DNA of 64,000 nt from Aphanomyces cochlioides. Its lineage: Eukaryota > Oomycota > Saprolegniomycetes > Saprolegniales > Verrucalvaceae. This document shows, one piece after another, positions 30,666 through 40,755 of this stretch (position 1 is its first letter; every line of letters begins with the position of its first letter). Both the position numbers and the translations under genes were made by a program. Under the pieces are notes generated by a model. That model saw nothing but the letters and a program-made list of their open reading frames with translations. It did not search any database and had not been told where the DNA came from. Location of the stretch: NCBI GenBank assembly GCA_019828595.1, contig JAHQRK010000027.1, positions 744,001-808,000 on the forward strand. Direction: 5' to 3'.

Positions 30666-31540
30666 CGCGGCAGTGATCTATCGATCCGACGATGTCTGTC
30701 TGGCGCAAGTTTTCGAAACTGAGCAGTCGATACGCATACAGATTCCAACATGTAACGATGTAAGGTGTGAAAATTCCGAAATTTAATGGAATATTAAATG
30801 TTTTTTGTTTTTTAATTTGATTTTTGACATTTTTGTCGAATATCGAGAAAGTCCTAAGTGGATCTCGCCTCTGGCTTTCTTTATGACGAGCCAATGACGA
30901 TCTGCTACCGAAGAAGCGAAGAACGTTGACCAACATGGGATGGACCGCGGCCTGTTCGACTGGCTCGGACTGATGACAGGATGCACAGACAATGAAATTT
31001 GAAAATGTATGAGGTACATAAAGTCGGTCTTCCTGCGGGACAGCGTGTCGTGACTTGCTTTGGCTGGAGGCAGAACCAGATTATCCATCATATCCCACGT
31101 TGGAATTACAATGCTAGTAATATAACACAACGTGGTGAGATTTTCCCCCTGACTACCTTCGTCAAGGATGAAGTCAACGCGTGCTTGCACGTGCTTGTTA
31201 AGCTCATAGACATGTATAAGAGCTGGCTTTGACGTACTGATGGCCCTGAAGACGCCTTGGGAGAGGTTGCGTTTATTCAGGAGTCTCGATGATGGGGAGG
31301 CATGAAACGAAGTTTGTCACAAGTCGCCCATCCAATTACAATGGATGGATTGAATTGAAAGGGAATAAGTTTGGTAAACTGTAAAAAATGCGAAAGAATG
31401 CTGAATAGTCAGTCTGGTAAGGCTGAAAAACGCAAATTACACTCGACATCCGGTGGCCAATTTCAATTCTCATCAGTACACTGGCATCCAAGTACATCCG
31501 TTTATGGTGTTGATGAAACTGTTCGAGTTAAATAATGTTA
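30666..31540. other. Non-coding spacer at the start of the repeat-rich half
   Basis: AT-rich just upstream of paralogue C (30770-30840). No ORF with a recognisable motif. From here rightwards the density of conventional genes drops and transposon remnants dominate. Confidence 0.35.
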
Positions 31541-31770
31541 GTACCTGTGGAAAGCTATAGTTTAGACCCCAGAGATTTATCAATTCTACAAGGAATTCGT
31601 TTTCCGGAAACGCGTCCGGAAGAGAGTCAGCTATCGGAGATTAAATACGGACGTCAGAGGTAAAATACGGACTTCGTAGCACCTGTGGAAAGCTATAATT
31701 TAGCTTCCAGTGGATTATCAAATTTGCAAGGCTTATCTGAGTCCGGAAACGAGTCCGGAAGAGAGTCTGA
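31541..31770. repeat. Direct duplication of about 130 bp preceding the minisatellite
   Basis: The phrase ACCTGTGGAAAGCTATA occurs at 31543 and again near 31680. Each time it is followed by a similar segment ending in a TCCGGAAACG...GTCCGGAAGAGAGTC block and then TACGGACGTC units. The duplication therefore includes the beginning of the 20-bp array. Confidence 0.6.
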
Positions 31771-31774
31771 TTTC

Positions 31775-31874
31775 AGAGGTAAAATACGGACGTCAGCGGT
31801 AAAACACGGACGTCCGCGATAAAACACGGACGTCGGAGGTAAAACACGGACGTCAGAGATAAAACACGGCTTGC
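31775..31874. repeat. 20-bp tandem repeat (five units)
   Basis: Five consecutive 20-bp units of the form GNGRTAAAAYACGGACGTCN. Each of the first four contains the palindrome GACGTC; the last unit decays to CGGCTTGCA. Two further units occur at 31638-31677. No coding frame is kept across the array. Confidence 0.75.
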
Positions 31875-32570
31875 AGGACTAAAACCTACCACATATAATA
31901 CTGAGATCTATTTATTATGAGAGGAAGAATAAAAAACATGTCATGCGCACCCTTCCTGATCACCCACCCAGCACTCATCAAGCATCGCAACTGAGAGTCC
32001 CAGTAGTCGACTACAAGCCAACACTAGCAACCGCCATCCAACCGCCAACCAACCGCCAACCAACCGCTTTGATTAATACAAAACGATCTGTTAAACATAC
32101 TCTTAAAGTCAATACGACGAAAATTTAGTTTTAAGGTTTGTTCAATGCGATTTCTTTAATAATGAATTGATGTTATTTTTAGTCAGTAAATATTTCCGTT
32201 CTAATTAGTCAAAAGATAATTCAACCGATATTTTAAAAATAAACTCTCTGGGCTATTGAATGAGTAAAATATTTACCAATAATTTAGTGAGCGAAAATTG
32301 AAAAATACTGACAAAATAAAATGAACAAAGATTTCGATGTCTCATTCTCTCTCCATTGACAATACAGAACAAACTAGATGCATTTCAAAGCCTCATTGTC
32401 ATGTAGAATATAGACAGCGCCGGATTTTTGAAGCAACTGAACGTGTTAACTTCGAATCATCCACCGCCTCATTCTCGTATTGATATTTCATCTATTTGCA
32501 AAATAGTTTATAGAACATAGAGAACTATTTAATTCATCTTTAAAAATCATCAAATTCCAAGTATATTGTA
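31875..32570. other. AT-rich spacer, no gene seen
   Basis: Contains a small ACCGCCAACCA tandem at about 32031-32066 and long AT-rich stretches. No coding potential recognised. Confidence 0.35.
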
Positions 32571-32580
32571 CGTTTCACGA

Positions 32581-32650
32581 GGCTCTAGTAGCTTGACGGT
32601 AAAAGCTTGCAATTTGTGCGAGAGGTCGCAGGTTCTACTCCATGTTTGCG
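32581..32650 (+). repeat. tRNA-like (SINE-like) segment
   Basis: TAGCTTGACGG resembles a polymerase III A box and GGTTCTACTCC matches the B box consensus GGTTCNANNCC about 37 bp later, the spacing of a tRNA. The arms do not pair well (acceptor and T stems fail), so this is a decayed tRNA or the head of a tRNA-derived SINE, not a working tRNA gene. AT-rich sequence follows. Confidence 0.35.
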
Positions 32651-32810
32651 CTGAATAAAATTTTAATATACTATTTGTTTGAAGCATGAATTTTTGCATG
32701 CAACGCCGTTTCACATCCTTCGCGTCGCTTCGAGGCGTACAATGCGAGCGATAGCAAAGAATGCACAAAAGATGGTCAACAACTGAGAAGGATCAACCCT
32801 AGACCAAGTT

Positions 32811-33115
32811 CCGCATCAAGCTTTACTCAGTTGCTGAAGTTCTCATCAGCATCTAGACTAGCCGTTGGCGAGGACTACTGCAGGTAAGGAAAGCATGACG
32901 CAGCAGTATTCTGCCGCGTGTTGCGTGATGTTATCTCGATATCAACAAGCCTGTAGCGGCAGATATACTGCCGCATCAAGCTTTACTCGGTCGCTGTAGT
33001 CCTCATCAGCATCTAGACTAGCTGTTGACAAGGAAAGAATGACGCAGCCCTGTGCCTGCCGTGTATTGGGTAATTATGTCTAGATATGAACAAGCCTGTT
33101 GCGGCACACGCCCTA
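32811..33115. repeat. Tandem duplication of a unit of about 160 bp
   Basis: CCGCATCAAGCTTTACTC begins both copies (32811 and about 32970). Both contain CATCAGCATCTAGACTAG, ATGACGCAG and AACAAGCCTGT, and end in GCGGCA. The copies differ by scattered substitutions and small indels, so the duplication is old. No coding frame. Confidence 0.6.
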
Positions 33116-33356
33116 CGGGCAACTTGATGCTGTCGTATGTGTGCCATTGAGTAGTGTGTGGTTGGACATAAATATAAGTTCACAAGTATCTCGTTATGAA
33201 TGCCTTAATCAACAACTAAAGCCGGCGCTACTCTACTGCGGGCTCTACCTCGGCGGCGTTGAGTGCGACGCTCAGACGCTCGTTGACGTCGATCAGCGAA
33301 CGGCTGGAAGCGACGCTCTGGCAGTGCGTATCCCAAGAAATCTCTTTGTTGGAGTT

Positions 33357-35296
33357 TCAGTGCGCAAAGCACATGGCAACAGAAGGCATTCTTGAAAAGT
33401 AATTGCACTCGCACTTGATGGATCCAGGGAGAGTGCAGATGCGCCAACCATACCAAGGTTGGTCGTTGCCACCACAGACAATCTCGTGCTTCACATTGTT
33501 AGTGTTTGCATTGTAATAGCAGGCATCTACAAGGTCAGCTTCTGAACCAGTCATGACGACTTCATCGGAGGCTGCTTGTGCTTCGTCAACCGTCGAGCCA
33601 AGAAGTCGATTCTGATAGGCGTAGGCTAGGCTAGATGCTCGCCCTGGCACAACACTGCGCACAAGTACCTCTCCAGGTGGAAGATCGAAAGGGGATTCAA
33701 CTAATTCAAGAAGACCTGTGTCCATGAGCCGTTTGGTACGACGTTGCAGCTTGATGCTTGGAATGGAGTGAGTGACAAAAGTGATTGCTTTGAATGTTGA
33801 ATAGGCCTCGGCCATATCGCCAAGCATTTCAAAGGTTGCACATAAACCGTGCTTCTGTCGCTTCGTGTAGACGTCTTTAAATATCTTGTTAAACGCTTCG
33901 CATGGGTTGTTTGCCGTGGGGAATCCACTGGGAGCATGATAGACTTGCCAACAGGATGAGCCACTATCGATCCACTGGCTCCTGAAGTAATCCACAAAAC
34001 GGCCCAGCTCCTGGTAGCGAAGCCACGATTCTTGAGCGACCACCCAGTGATATTGCATTTAGTCTTCGCTACGACTGTAGTGCATATTGTAAATATGTCG
34101 AAACGCCAAAGACTTCGCTGCAATTGACGCGCCAGAGAGGAACTTGTGGACGTTTGCCATGCAGTGTAGAAACACATTAGTGCCTTCTCAACGCCAAGAT
34201 CTTCTTTCACGAGTTGTATTGCCGAGGCAGGAGCTCTTGCCGCATCGGACATCACATACGATATTCTCAAGGGCTCGCCGACGACAGCGTAAATTGTCAT
34301 CAATTCTCTGATCGCCCATGAGTAGTCGGGCTCCGTTTCTCGACCAAGAACATAAAATGCCACGGGATGGAATTGACGAGCTTTGTCTGAAATCCCGCAT
34401 ATGAGAACAGGGAACGAGAGCGAGTTAATCTTGTACGTTGAGTCCCAGTGGAACATGAATGACGTCGGGCTGCGTTGCATTTGACGTAGAAGTTTCTTGG
34501 TCGTTATACCAACTCCAAAAGGGCTGTTTGGTCCATTATACCCAATTGACGGGCGACCATAAGCAATGCTGTAGCCGAAAGAGAAGTACTGCGATTCTTC
34601 CTTTTCATTGTTGTAGTAGTGGTCTAGAAGCAAGCGAGCCATAACTTCTGGCTTGCTGTTTTCAAGCATTTCGCATTTACGAAAATAACGATGGCGATTC
34701 TGGAAGCTTTTCATACTTGGCAACTTTTGCTCAACTATTGTCTTCGATAACTCTTTGTGAGCTTGACTTGGTGTCATTCCATGGGTAAATAGTGCGTCAG
34801 CTTGTGCTCGAATGGTCTTTGTCATGCGGCCTGCCTTTTGATCGTCGCAAGCACTGCTGTCACCTGATATTTGGACCTCACACATGTGAGATGTCTTGCA
34901 TTGCCACAGACGGCTGACTTTGTTGCATCCAGGCTTACACTTGCACATGAGGTACCTTGATTTCATGTCGTGGCGTGGCACTCCACGACAAATTGAACAA
35001 TTGCTGGATGAAGTTGAATGTATTACGGAAGCTCGCAAAACATCTCTTGCTTCGTTGTAATTTGGATAGGAACCTATCAAACGCCAATCCAACAATACGC
35101 CACCACCACGACCAGCGTCTTCAAATCTTTCGAACAATCCTGACGTCGTAATCGCCACTTCTAACGTCGTATTCGCCACTTCTGCATGGCTACTACATGA
35201 GACGTTGTGAGCCTCGCCAGCCAGCGGAGTAGCTGAGCCTACATCGTCCAAGTTGTCCAAGGCGCGTAGACCAACAACTTCGGCCCACTCAAACAT
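33357..35296 (-). pseudogene. MULE-type transposase, frameshifted and stop-interrupted
   Basis: From ATG 35296 the frame encodes an N-terminal FLYWCH/WRKY-like Cys region (CKCKPGCNKVSRLWQCK), then a MULE RNase-H-like core (FMFHWDSTYKINSLSFPVLI, then SYVMSDAARAPASA). Near 34165 homology passes to another frame (NVFLHCMANVHKFLSGASIA, then IYNMHYSRSED). That frame meets a stop near 34060 and continues as QYHWVVAQESWLRYQELGR and ANNPCEAFNKIFKDVYTKR. A SWIM zinc finger (CECN...MCFAH) closes the gene at 33357. With one frameshift and one stop it cannot make a full transposase. Terminal repeats were not identified. Confidence 0.75.
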
Positions 35297-35308
35297 GGCA
35301 CAGAACAA

Positions 35309-35674
35309 AATGAATTGGCATGTTTAGAGACACGAGTAGCTCATGACTTTAACCGAATCTCGATGCACAAAGGATATCGCTAGCCAATTTTCGTATCTAA
35401 ATGTAATGTGGACGACCTAAAACAAAACCAAAGCGCCAAATTAAAGGCTTAACCTTGTTGTGGATTAGGTATAACCGCTTGATGGAATGCAGCCAATGAT
35501 AAGCACACACGACATGCCAAAATGAAATGCATCAGACTAAAATAGAATACGGACAGTACAAATCAATTGTCACCAGTCAATTGCCCCACCACATGATCCG
35601 TAAGAATCCTGTACATCTACAGCACCAAAAAAGAACTGCTTGAAGCATGGAAGGAAGCGCAAAAAGAAGAAGGA
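35309..35674. other. Spacer between MULE pseudogene and HTH/SET gene
   Basis: The frame of the next gene is open upstream to about 35599 and reads YSTKKELLEAWKEAQKEEG before its first ATG. An upstream exon ending at a CTACAG acceptor (about 35620) is therefore possible. Otherwise nothing is recognised. Confidence 0.4.
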
Positions 35675-37449
35675 ATGACGGAAGTGTTGTTTAGCCGGAG
35701 GCACAAGACATCATTATCTACTTTCACAAAATGGTGTGCCCAGGCTGAAAGCATCGAACAAGTAGAAGACGACGAACGCAAGCATCTGAGTAACAAGAGG
35801 AGAAAAGTCCGCGGTGCATACACGAAAAAGTGGCCAACAGACGAAAGTAAGGGGCTGCTTTACGACTGGCTCCAGACTGCGCCTAAGCCTATCAACCAAG
35901 CGGACTTACGCGCTGAAGCCCGCCGACTGTGGCCAGAATTCTGCGACGAAGACCATCCCCTTTGCAAAACCTCTGGAAGCTTCCGCAAGTTTTGTCTTCG
36001 CTTCTCGGAAAGATATTGCCCAACTTCAAGCGCAGCGGATGTCGACAAAGATGATTCAAATAGCGCCTGTAATAGACAAAACAGCAACTCCATGGAACAT
36101 ACCATTGACATTGCGGTATCTGAAGACGACGACCAAGCCCACAGCTCAGTTGAAGACACTGTCATCCAGCCGTTGAAATCTTCTGTGTGCCCGGTTGTGA
36201 TGTGCCTGGAGTGTGTGCTACATGTGGCCATCGTTTAACACATCGCTCTGCTGCTCGGGCTAACGATGCAATGGATAAACAGCCTGCCAAGTGCCCCCCT
36301 TCAACAGATATTTCCATTGACGATCAAAACAACATCGTCGAAAGCGCGTGGACTAACAACGACCAATCGCAATTCCACTGTGATTGGCAGGACAGCGATC
36401 TTGAACGACAAGTGCTTGATGTTTTTGCCACGGGAAAGGACGAGCGAGTTCAAAGTTCAGTCGGTAAGCTGAAGACTACTCCTTTGAAAAGGCGCGCTTG
36501 TAATCAATCTGGTGGTGGTGACTCGGTGTGTGACCTGCATTGTTGTGCTGTACAAATCAATGATCCATCCGTTGTCCAAGCGGTACCTTCAACAATAAAA
36601 GCTGCCAATAATCTTGACAATCTCGACAATGAACATATCAAGAATAAGTCTGTTGGTCAACAAGAAGTCGTTAAAATTATTGATAGTCCCCAAGAAAAGC
36701 GGACTAAAAGTTCTCCTACCATCTCAGAATCCTCAGCCGACGAAGGCGATTACAGTGTTCTATATGAACACATCGATGTATGTCTACCATTAAAGGGGGC
36801 AACTAGACGGCTGCGCCCGGCAAGAATGGCACGTTTTGGAAGTAGCTCGAAATTGAACAGCGGGATCCACAACGACCGCTGTTACAGATGCAATCGTCGA
36901 TCTCCCTGTGTTGATTATCAAACATGCACAAACGTTCAGAGCTACCACGAGTGTGCCTCGGAGCGATGTAGTGCTGGAAAGTATTGTAAAAACAATGTCA
37001 TTCAGAGAAGACGCTTCCCACAAACGTCAGTTGTCAAAGATCGAAAATTTGGATTTGGACTACGGCTTGATGAAGATGTTCCCAAGAACACCAAGATCAT
37101 TGAGTACGTCGGCCAGCTGATAACAAAAGATGAGTTCCTCCGCCGAAAAAAAAAGAACAAAGGAAGCTTGTCTTGGTACATGGCTCGTGTTAGCCAGGGC
37201 GACGACAATCTCTATGTTGACGCAAAAGACTGTGGAAACTTGGCACGCTTTATCAATCACTCTTGTTTGCCCAATTGCCGCTTTGAAACGTGGTACGTCG
37301 ATAAGGCGCCGCGCCTGGTCGTCGTAGCGAGATTTGACCTCCAAAGAGGCAGCATTTTGACATTGCACTACATGGACGACAAATGGAATATTCCCTGTTT
37401 ATGTGGGATTTGTGATGGCTCGTATTTAGCTCCACCATCCGATGTTTAG
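35675..37449 (+). CDS. HTH-like plus SET-domain protein (putative histone lysine methyltransferase)
   Basis: The first segment (ATG 35675) has helix-turn-helix-like text (FSRRHKTSLSTFTKWCAQ) and a basic patch (SNKRRKVRGAYTKKW). The second part (open from 36154, first ATG 36271) encodes a low-complexity linker, a Cys-rich AWS-like pre-SET (CYRCNRRSPC, CASERCSAGKYCKN) and a SET domain (KFGFGLRLDEDVPKNTKIIE, YVGQLI, NLARFINHSCLPNCRFETW, LTLHYMDD) with a short post-SET CLCGIC. The cofactor motif NHSC and a final Tyr are present, so catalysis is plausible; the AWS-SET arrangement recalls NSD/SETD2 H3K36 enzymes. The two parts lie in different frames. A 101-bp GTAATA...ATCCAG intron (36069-36169) would join them into 557 residues, but it is longer than other introns here. 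Otherwise they are two genes or a frameshifted one. AATAAA follows at 37455. Confidence 0.65.
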
Positions 37450-37569
37450 CTTTGAATAAAGTATTTGAGTCGCTAGACCCTGCTTAGACCTTGATGTTGA
37501 GGTATGTAAATTTCATCGATAAATCCAAGGATTTTGTTTGCATGCTGTGATCGCCAGCTTCAAAATGTG

Positions 37570-37891
37570 GACGACCATAATAGAATGCTTCCGCCTACTT
37601 CAGCCTGCAAATGTGGACTAATATACTCAACCAAATTATTCGAGGGCATGCATCAGGCGGTTGATCTAAGCAGAATTCATCACAAATTCCACGTAAACAA
37701 GGAATATCCTGGTGTTGTCTTTGTACAGCAAAGTAAATTGCTGCCTCTGACGCTGTGAAATCTTGAAATGACGACAAGCCATGACATCTTATATGCCTTG
37801 TTTCGAAACAACAATTGGGTAAATAACAGCGATTGCTAATGTGTGTCAAATTTCCCGAGTTTATTTGCTCAACGAAGAGTTTGTCGATCAT
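37570..37891 (-). pseudogene. Decayed SET-domain C-terminal fragment
   Basis: The minus frame reads GNLTHISNRCYLPNCCFETR and DIPCLRGICDEFCLDQPP, a degraded copy of the SET/post-SET end of the neighbouring gene (GNLARFINHSCLPNCRFETW, NIPCLCGICDGSYLAPP). NHSC has become NRCY and the upstream SET and AWS parts are missing. It is orientated tail to tail with the intact gene. Confidence 0.7.
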
Positions 37892-37949
37892 AGCGTGAAA
37901 GCACTGTCATCAAAAGCATGAACTACGCTGCCAGCGTTGTTGTCGTCAA

Positions 37950-38100
37950 AAAACGGACGACCAAAATAGAATGCTTCCGGGTTGTATTCACACTATTTGA
38001 CCACGACGACCGAATGTGGCTGGTCTATGCTCGGCAGGTCACAAAATGTACTTGACAAGGGAATTTCTGGCCTGATTATAGTTGAAAACTGACTGTTTTC
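37950..38100 (-). pseudogene. Second, more decayed SET tail fragment
   Basis: The block GACGACCAAAATAGAATGC repeats, with one change, the sequence at about 37568-37592. About 85 bp further the minus strand reads RNSLVKYIL, stop, PAEHRPA, resembling the post-SET region of the 37570-37891 fragment. The evidence is short, so this is a tentative tandem remnant. Confidence 0.35.
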
Positions 38101-38760
38101 GTAAGTACCACCACTGCTGACTCTATTTCTGTCGCATGCATGACTTTGTCAATCTGTTTTCCCTCTGAAGTGCGGTGTACCACCCCAATTCGTACTTAAA
38201 TGTACTCAATTTGCGTTATTCAGCATTCTAATTGACTATTCAGCATTCTATTTGACTTTTACCCAGTTCCCAATAAGTTTCGCCAATCCATCGCAGCTGA
38301 AAAGCTCCAGCATGACGTTCGCATGACACGGGTTACTATCGACGATTGCATGAAGCATTTTCGACTTGAGAGAACTATTGAGAAGAGCGCAAAAATGATG
38401 TTGATGCTGATGCCCAGCCTTGTCACTTTTCACATGAGACAAATGCTAATTTGACGAGATAATATGAAGAGACCATCATCTATCCTGGTCATGTCCATCC
38501 AATCAAAAGCGGCAATTTGTGGAAATTGCCAGTGTTGAGCTGAAGAGTATTTCCACACACGTGCTATGTCAGCTACCACCTCAATTTGGACAAACTAACG
38601 TTATCGTCCTGTAGGTTTCAAATGCATTTGAATTGATATCGACGTTGGGGCATGTATTCCAAGCAGTGCTTTGGTTGAATCCCACCAAAAAATTTCAATA
38701 CCCGCCTAGAAAGTCCATCAGTGGATAGATATTTCTTGTCCACGTTTGGTGAAATATTGT
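38101..38760. other. Spacer, no gene seen
   Basis: AT-rich with a local TATTCAGCATTCTA-type duplication at about 38217-38250. No coding potential recognised. Confidence 0.35.
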
Positions 38761-38827
38761 AATGGTGAGCAATTTAGACTGTGTGTTTTGAAACGGATCA
38801 TTTTCGAATTGCAGCCGCAGGTCATTG

Positions 38828-39274
38828 ATGGACGACACTTTGGACTCTGCAGAAACCGACGCTACGATGGTCTCGAGCTCTCTTGCAGCCCATTCAATCC
38901 AAGATGCACTCGTGGCTATGCCATCGAAGCTGTTGACGCGGATTCCAATTGATCGACGGCTCAGCTACAAGGACCTGGCAACATCAAGAGGTATGCAGGT
39001 TGTTGCTCGACGCCAATCCTCAATTATCGCTGCCCTACCCGACTCGACGCCTCCAGTTGTGCATTCCCCGCAGAGAAAAACATGGCGCGCTTGGTTCCTT
39101 GGGATATGCTGGAGTGTTGTGGAAGACACAGCGAAACGGTGCTTGTTCATCGTCATAGTTGCAGTCGCGTACTATGTATACCATATCTGTCAAGGAAAAC
39201 AGGTTTCACTCCAGGACGAAGTGACATCGAATGTGCAAAATGTGTTCCTGCCATCGTCCTCTCCAACCCTTTGA
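38828..39274 (+). CDS. Small hypothetical protein with one C-terminal membrane helix
   Basis: 148 residues from ATG 38828. The N-terminal half is acidic and Ser-rich (MDDTLDSAETDATMVSSSLA), the middle is basic (RRLSYKDLATSR, VVARRQSSIIAALPDS), and one hydrophobic helix (CLFIVIVAVAYYVYHIC, about residues 100-117) is followed by a 30-residue tail. A 50-bp GTGAGC...TTGCAG stretch (38764-38813) just upstream has the size and borders of an intron here and may lie in the 5' leader. No family recognised. It ends 52 bp from the convergent paralogue D. It could also be chance, but length and composition favour a gene. Confidence 0.45.
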   Translation: MDDTLDSAETDATMVSSSLAAHSIQDALVAMPSKLLTRIPIDRRLSYKDLATSRGMQVVARRQSSIIAALPDSTPPVVHSPQRKTWRAWFLGICWSVVEDTAKRCLFIVIVAVAYYVYHICQGKQVSLQDEVTSNVQNVFLPSSSPTL

Positions 39275-39326
39275 GAGAAATCGTCGTAGTTCAATGGATA
39301 ACAAGTTAATCGCAATCCACTCGTTG

Positions 39327-40593
39327 TTATTCCTCTTTGATTTCAACTGTCGCAGAGACTTTCTCTCTTCCATACTTCATCAGGCCTGTATACCATTCTT
39401 GGCGCACGGGGGCGAGTCGAATATTGTATTGACGATACGCCCTCAAGAGTATGTTTTCTCGTTGGTCGGGATCCACGCCAGAGATATCAACGCCCCACTG
39501 ACGACCTTGCTCTTCAAGTGCCAAGGCATAATTTTCATCAGCTTCAGACTCATGGGATACTACACACAAGTAACGCTCTTGGGTCATTTCGGGTGAAATC
39601 TGCCGCAGTTCAATCCTATTAAACATTACACAATATGTTATGGGCTGGAAAACGTACCAGACCATACGCCTCCGTCGACGATCGATCGAAGTATGCGGTA
39701 CTGATTCATCCTCTTGGATCTGCTGGATGACCAGTACAACGCGATTTTCATCTCGAAATTCGCCACAGAGCAAAATCTCTGAGCCGTATTGGTGTAAAGT
39801 AGTATTTTCATAGTTTTCGACAAGCGTCTAAAAGTTGAGAGGAAGAAAATACCAGGGGAAGAGCGCATGAATACCTGAGAATCAATCGGATGAAATGCGT
39901 CCATTGTAAACATGGAGCCCGTTTGCCCTCGAAATAACGCGACTACTACTTCAAGGGGGGCATTCCAACATTTGTGTAGTTTCTGGACAAACGAATGCCT
40001 GCCTTCGTCTGTAAAATGGATCTCCATTGATTTGTAATGGAGGACTTCATCCAAGAGAGGGGGGGCTGTATTGGCGGCAGGAAGGCCATAGTGCTGAAAT
40101 GCCTGATCAAGGTTATGGTACATGTGCTGAATGATCCATTGCTTTCCAAGGCGACGACTCGTGGGATGCGCAAGAAGAGAAAAGTTTCGCCAATTGTCTC
40201 GACACGAGTTTGGTTGAGACTATTCACAAGTGAGACGAACAGGTTCAACATGCCGAGACATACAACAAATGACGACGACGCGGCGACCCATGTCTTCATT
40301 TCTTCAATTACTTGTTTGTATTCCCGTATCTGGTTCGTCAGCCTCCTTCGTTCTGCGACGGATTCCTGTTGTAGCTCGTTCACTGCTGTTGCAACTTCCT
40401 TCCACGGCAGCAAAAGTGCTGTACTTTCTTCTTCATTCTGCTGTTTCGTCTGCTCCATCATCATCGCGACGTGGCCTTCCAAGCTTTCAACCTGGGAGCG
40501 CAGCATATCTTTGGCTTTCCTCTGCTTTCCGCGGTACTGCTGCATGAAGCGGCGAATGTACTCGCGCTTGCGAAGTCGATCGGCTTCGGCCAT
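39327..40593 (-). CDS. Coiled-coil/START-like oomycete family protein, paralogue D (4 exons)
   Basis: Spliced model 40593-40267, 40219-39875, 39827-39658, 39615-39327, giving 376 residues. Intron 1 is 47 bp with GTTGTA or 44 bp with the better donor GTATGT at 40263 (one residue more). Introns 2 and 3 are 47 and 42 bp. Phases 0, 0, 2 match the other three paralogues. The first ATG is 40593 (MAEADRLRKREYIRRFMQQY). Blocks: basic/coiled-coil N terminus, LLPWKEVATAVNELQQ, NWRNFSLLAHPTSRRLG, QWIIQHMYHNLDQAFQHYG, RGQTGSMFTMDAFHPIDSQ, LLCGEFRDENRVVLVIQQI, RRRRMVWIELRQ, LEEQGRQWGVDISGVDP. It sits about 9 kb from B and C, beyond transposon remnants, which suggests dispersal after local duplication. Function unknown. 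Confidence 0.85.
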
Positions 40594-40701
40594 TCTTGTT
40601 TGGTTGTTACACTCCAGGCGTTGTTGCTTTATGTCGCTCAAAGGTTGGGCTCGGAACTACCGTTATTTAATATTGAACTGAGAATAAAATTAGAAAAGCA
40701 T

Positions 40702-40755
40702 AGGGCCTGGTCGCCTGGTCGCCGAACATTCCATATATAGGGCCTGGTCGCCGAT
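40702..40755. repeat. AGGGCCTGGTCGCC repeats upstream of paralogue D
   Basis: TAGGGCCTGGTCGCC occurs at about 40701-40715 and 40738-40752, with a third partial TGGTCGCCGA directly after the first copy. The core resembles the end of the Harbinger element at 53811 (GGCCCTGGTCGG), so this may be a remnant of related element ends. Confidence 0.35.

Noticed and set aside
31775..31874. CRISPR-like array
   Set aside because: Units are contiguous 20-bp tandem repeats without spacers, in a eukaryotic genome.
32581..32650. Functional tRNA gene
   Set aside because: The boxes are present, but the acceptor and T stems do not pair; it was annotated only as tRNA-like.
32774..33216. Solo LTR bounded by TCAACAACT words
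   Set aside because: The 9-base word occurs at both places, but there are no TG...CA ends, primer site or target duplication to support an LTR.
33099..33395. 98-codon plus frame opposite the MULE SWIM domain
   Set aside because: Overlaps the complement of the transposase end and a non-coding repeat; no motif.
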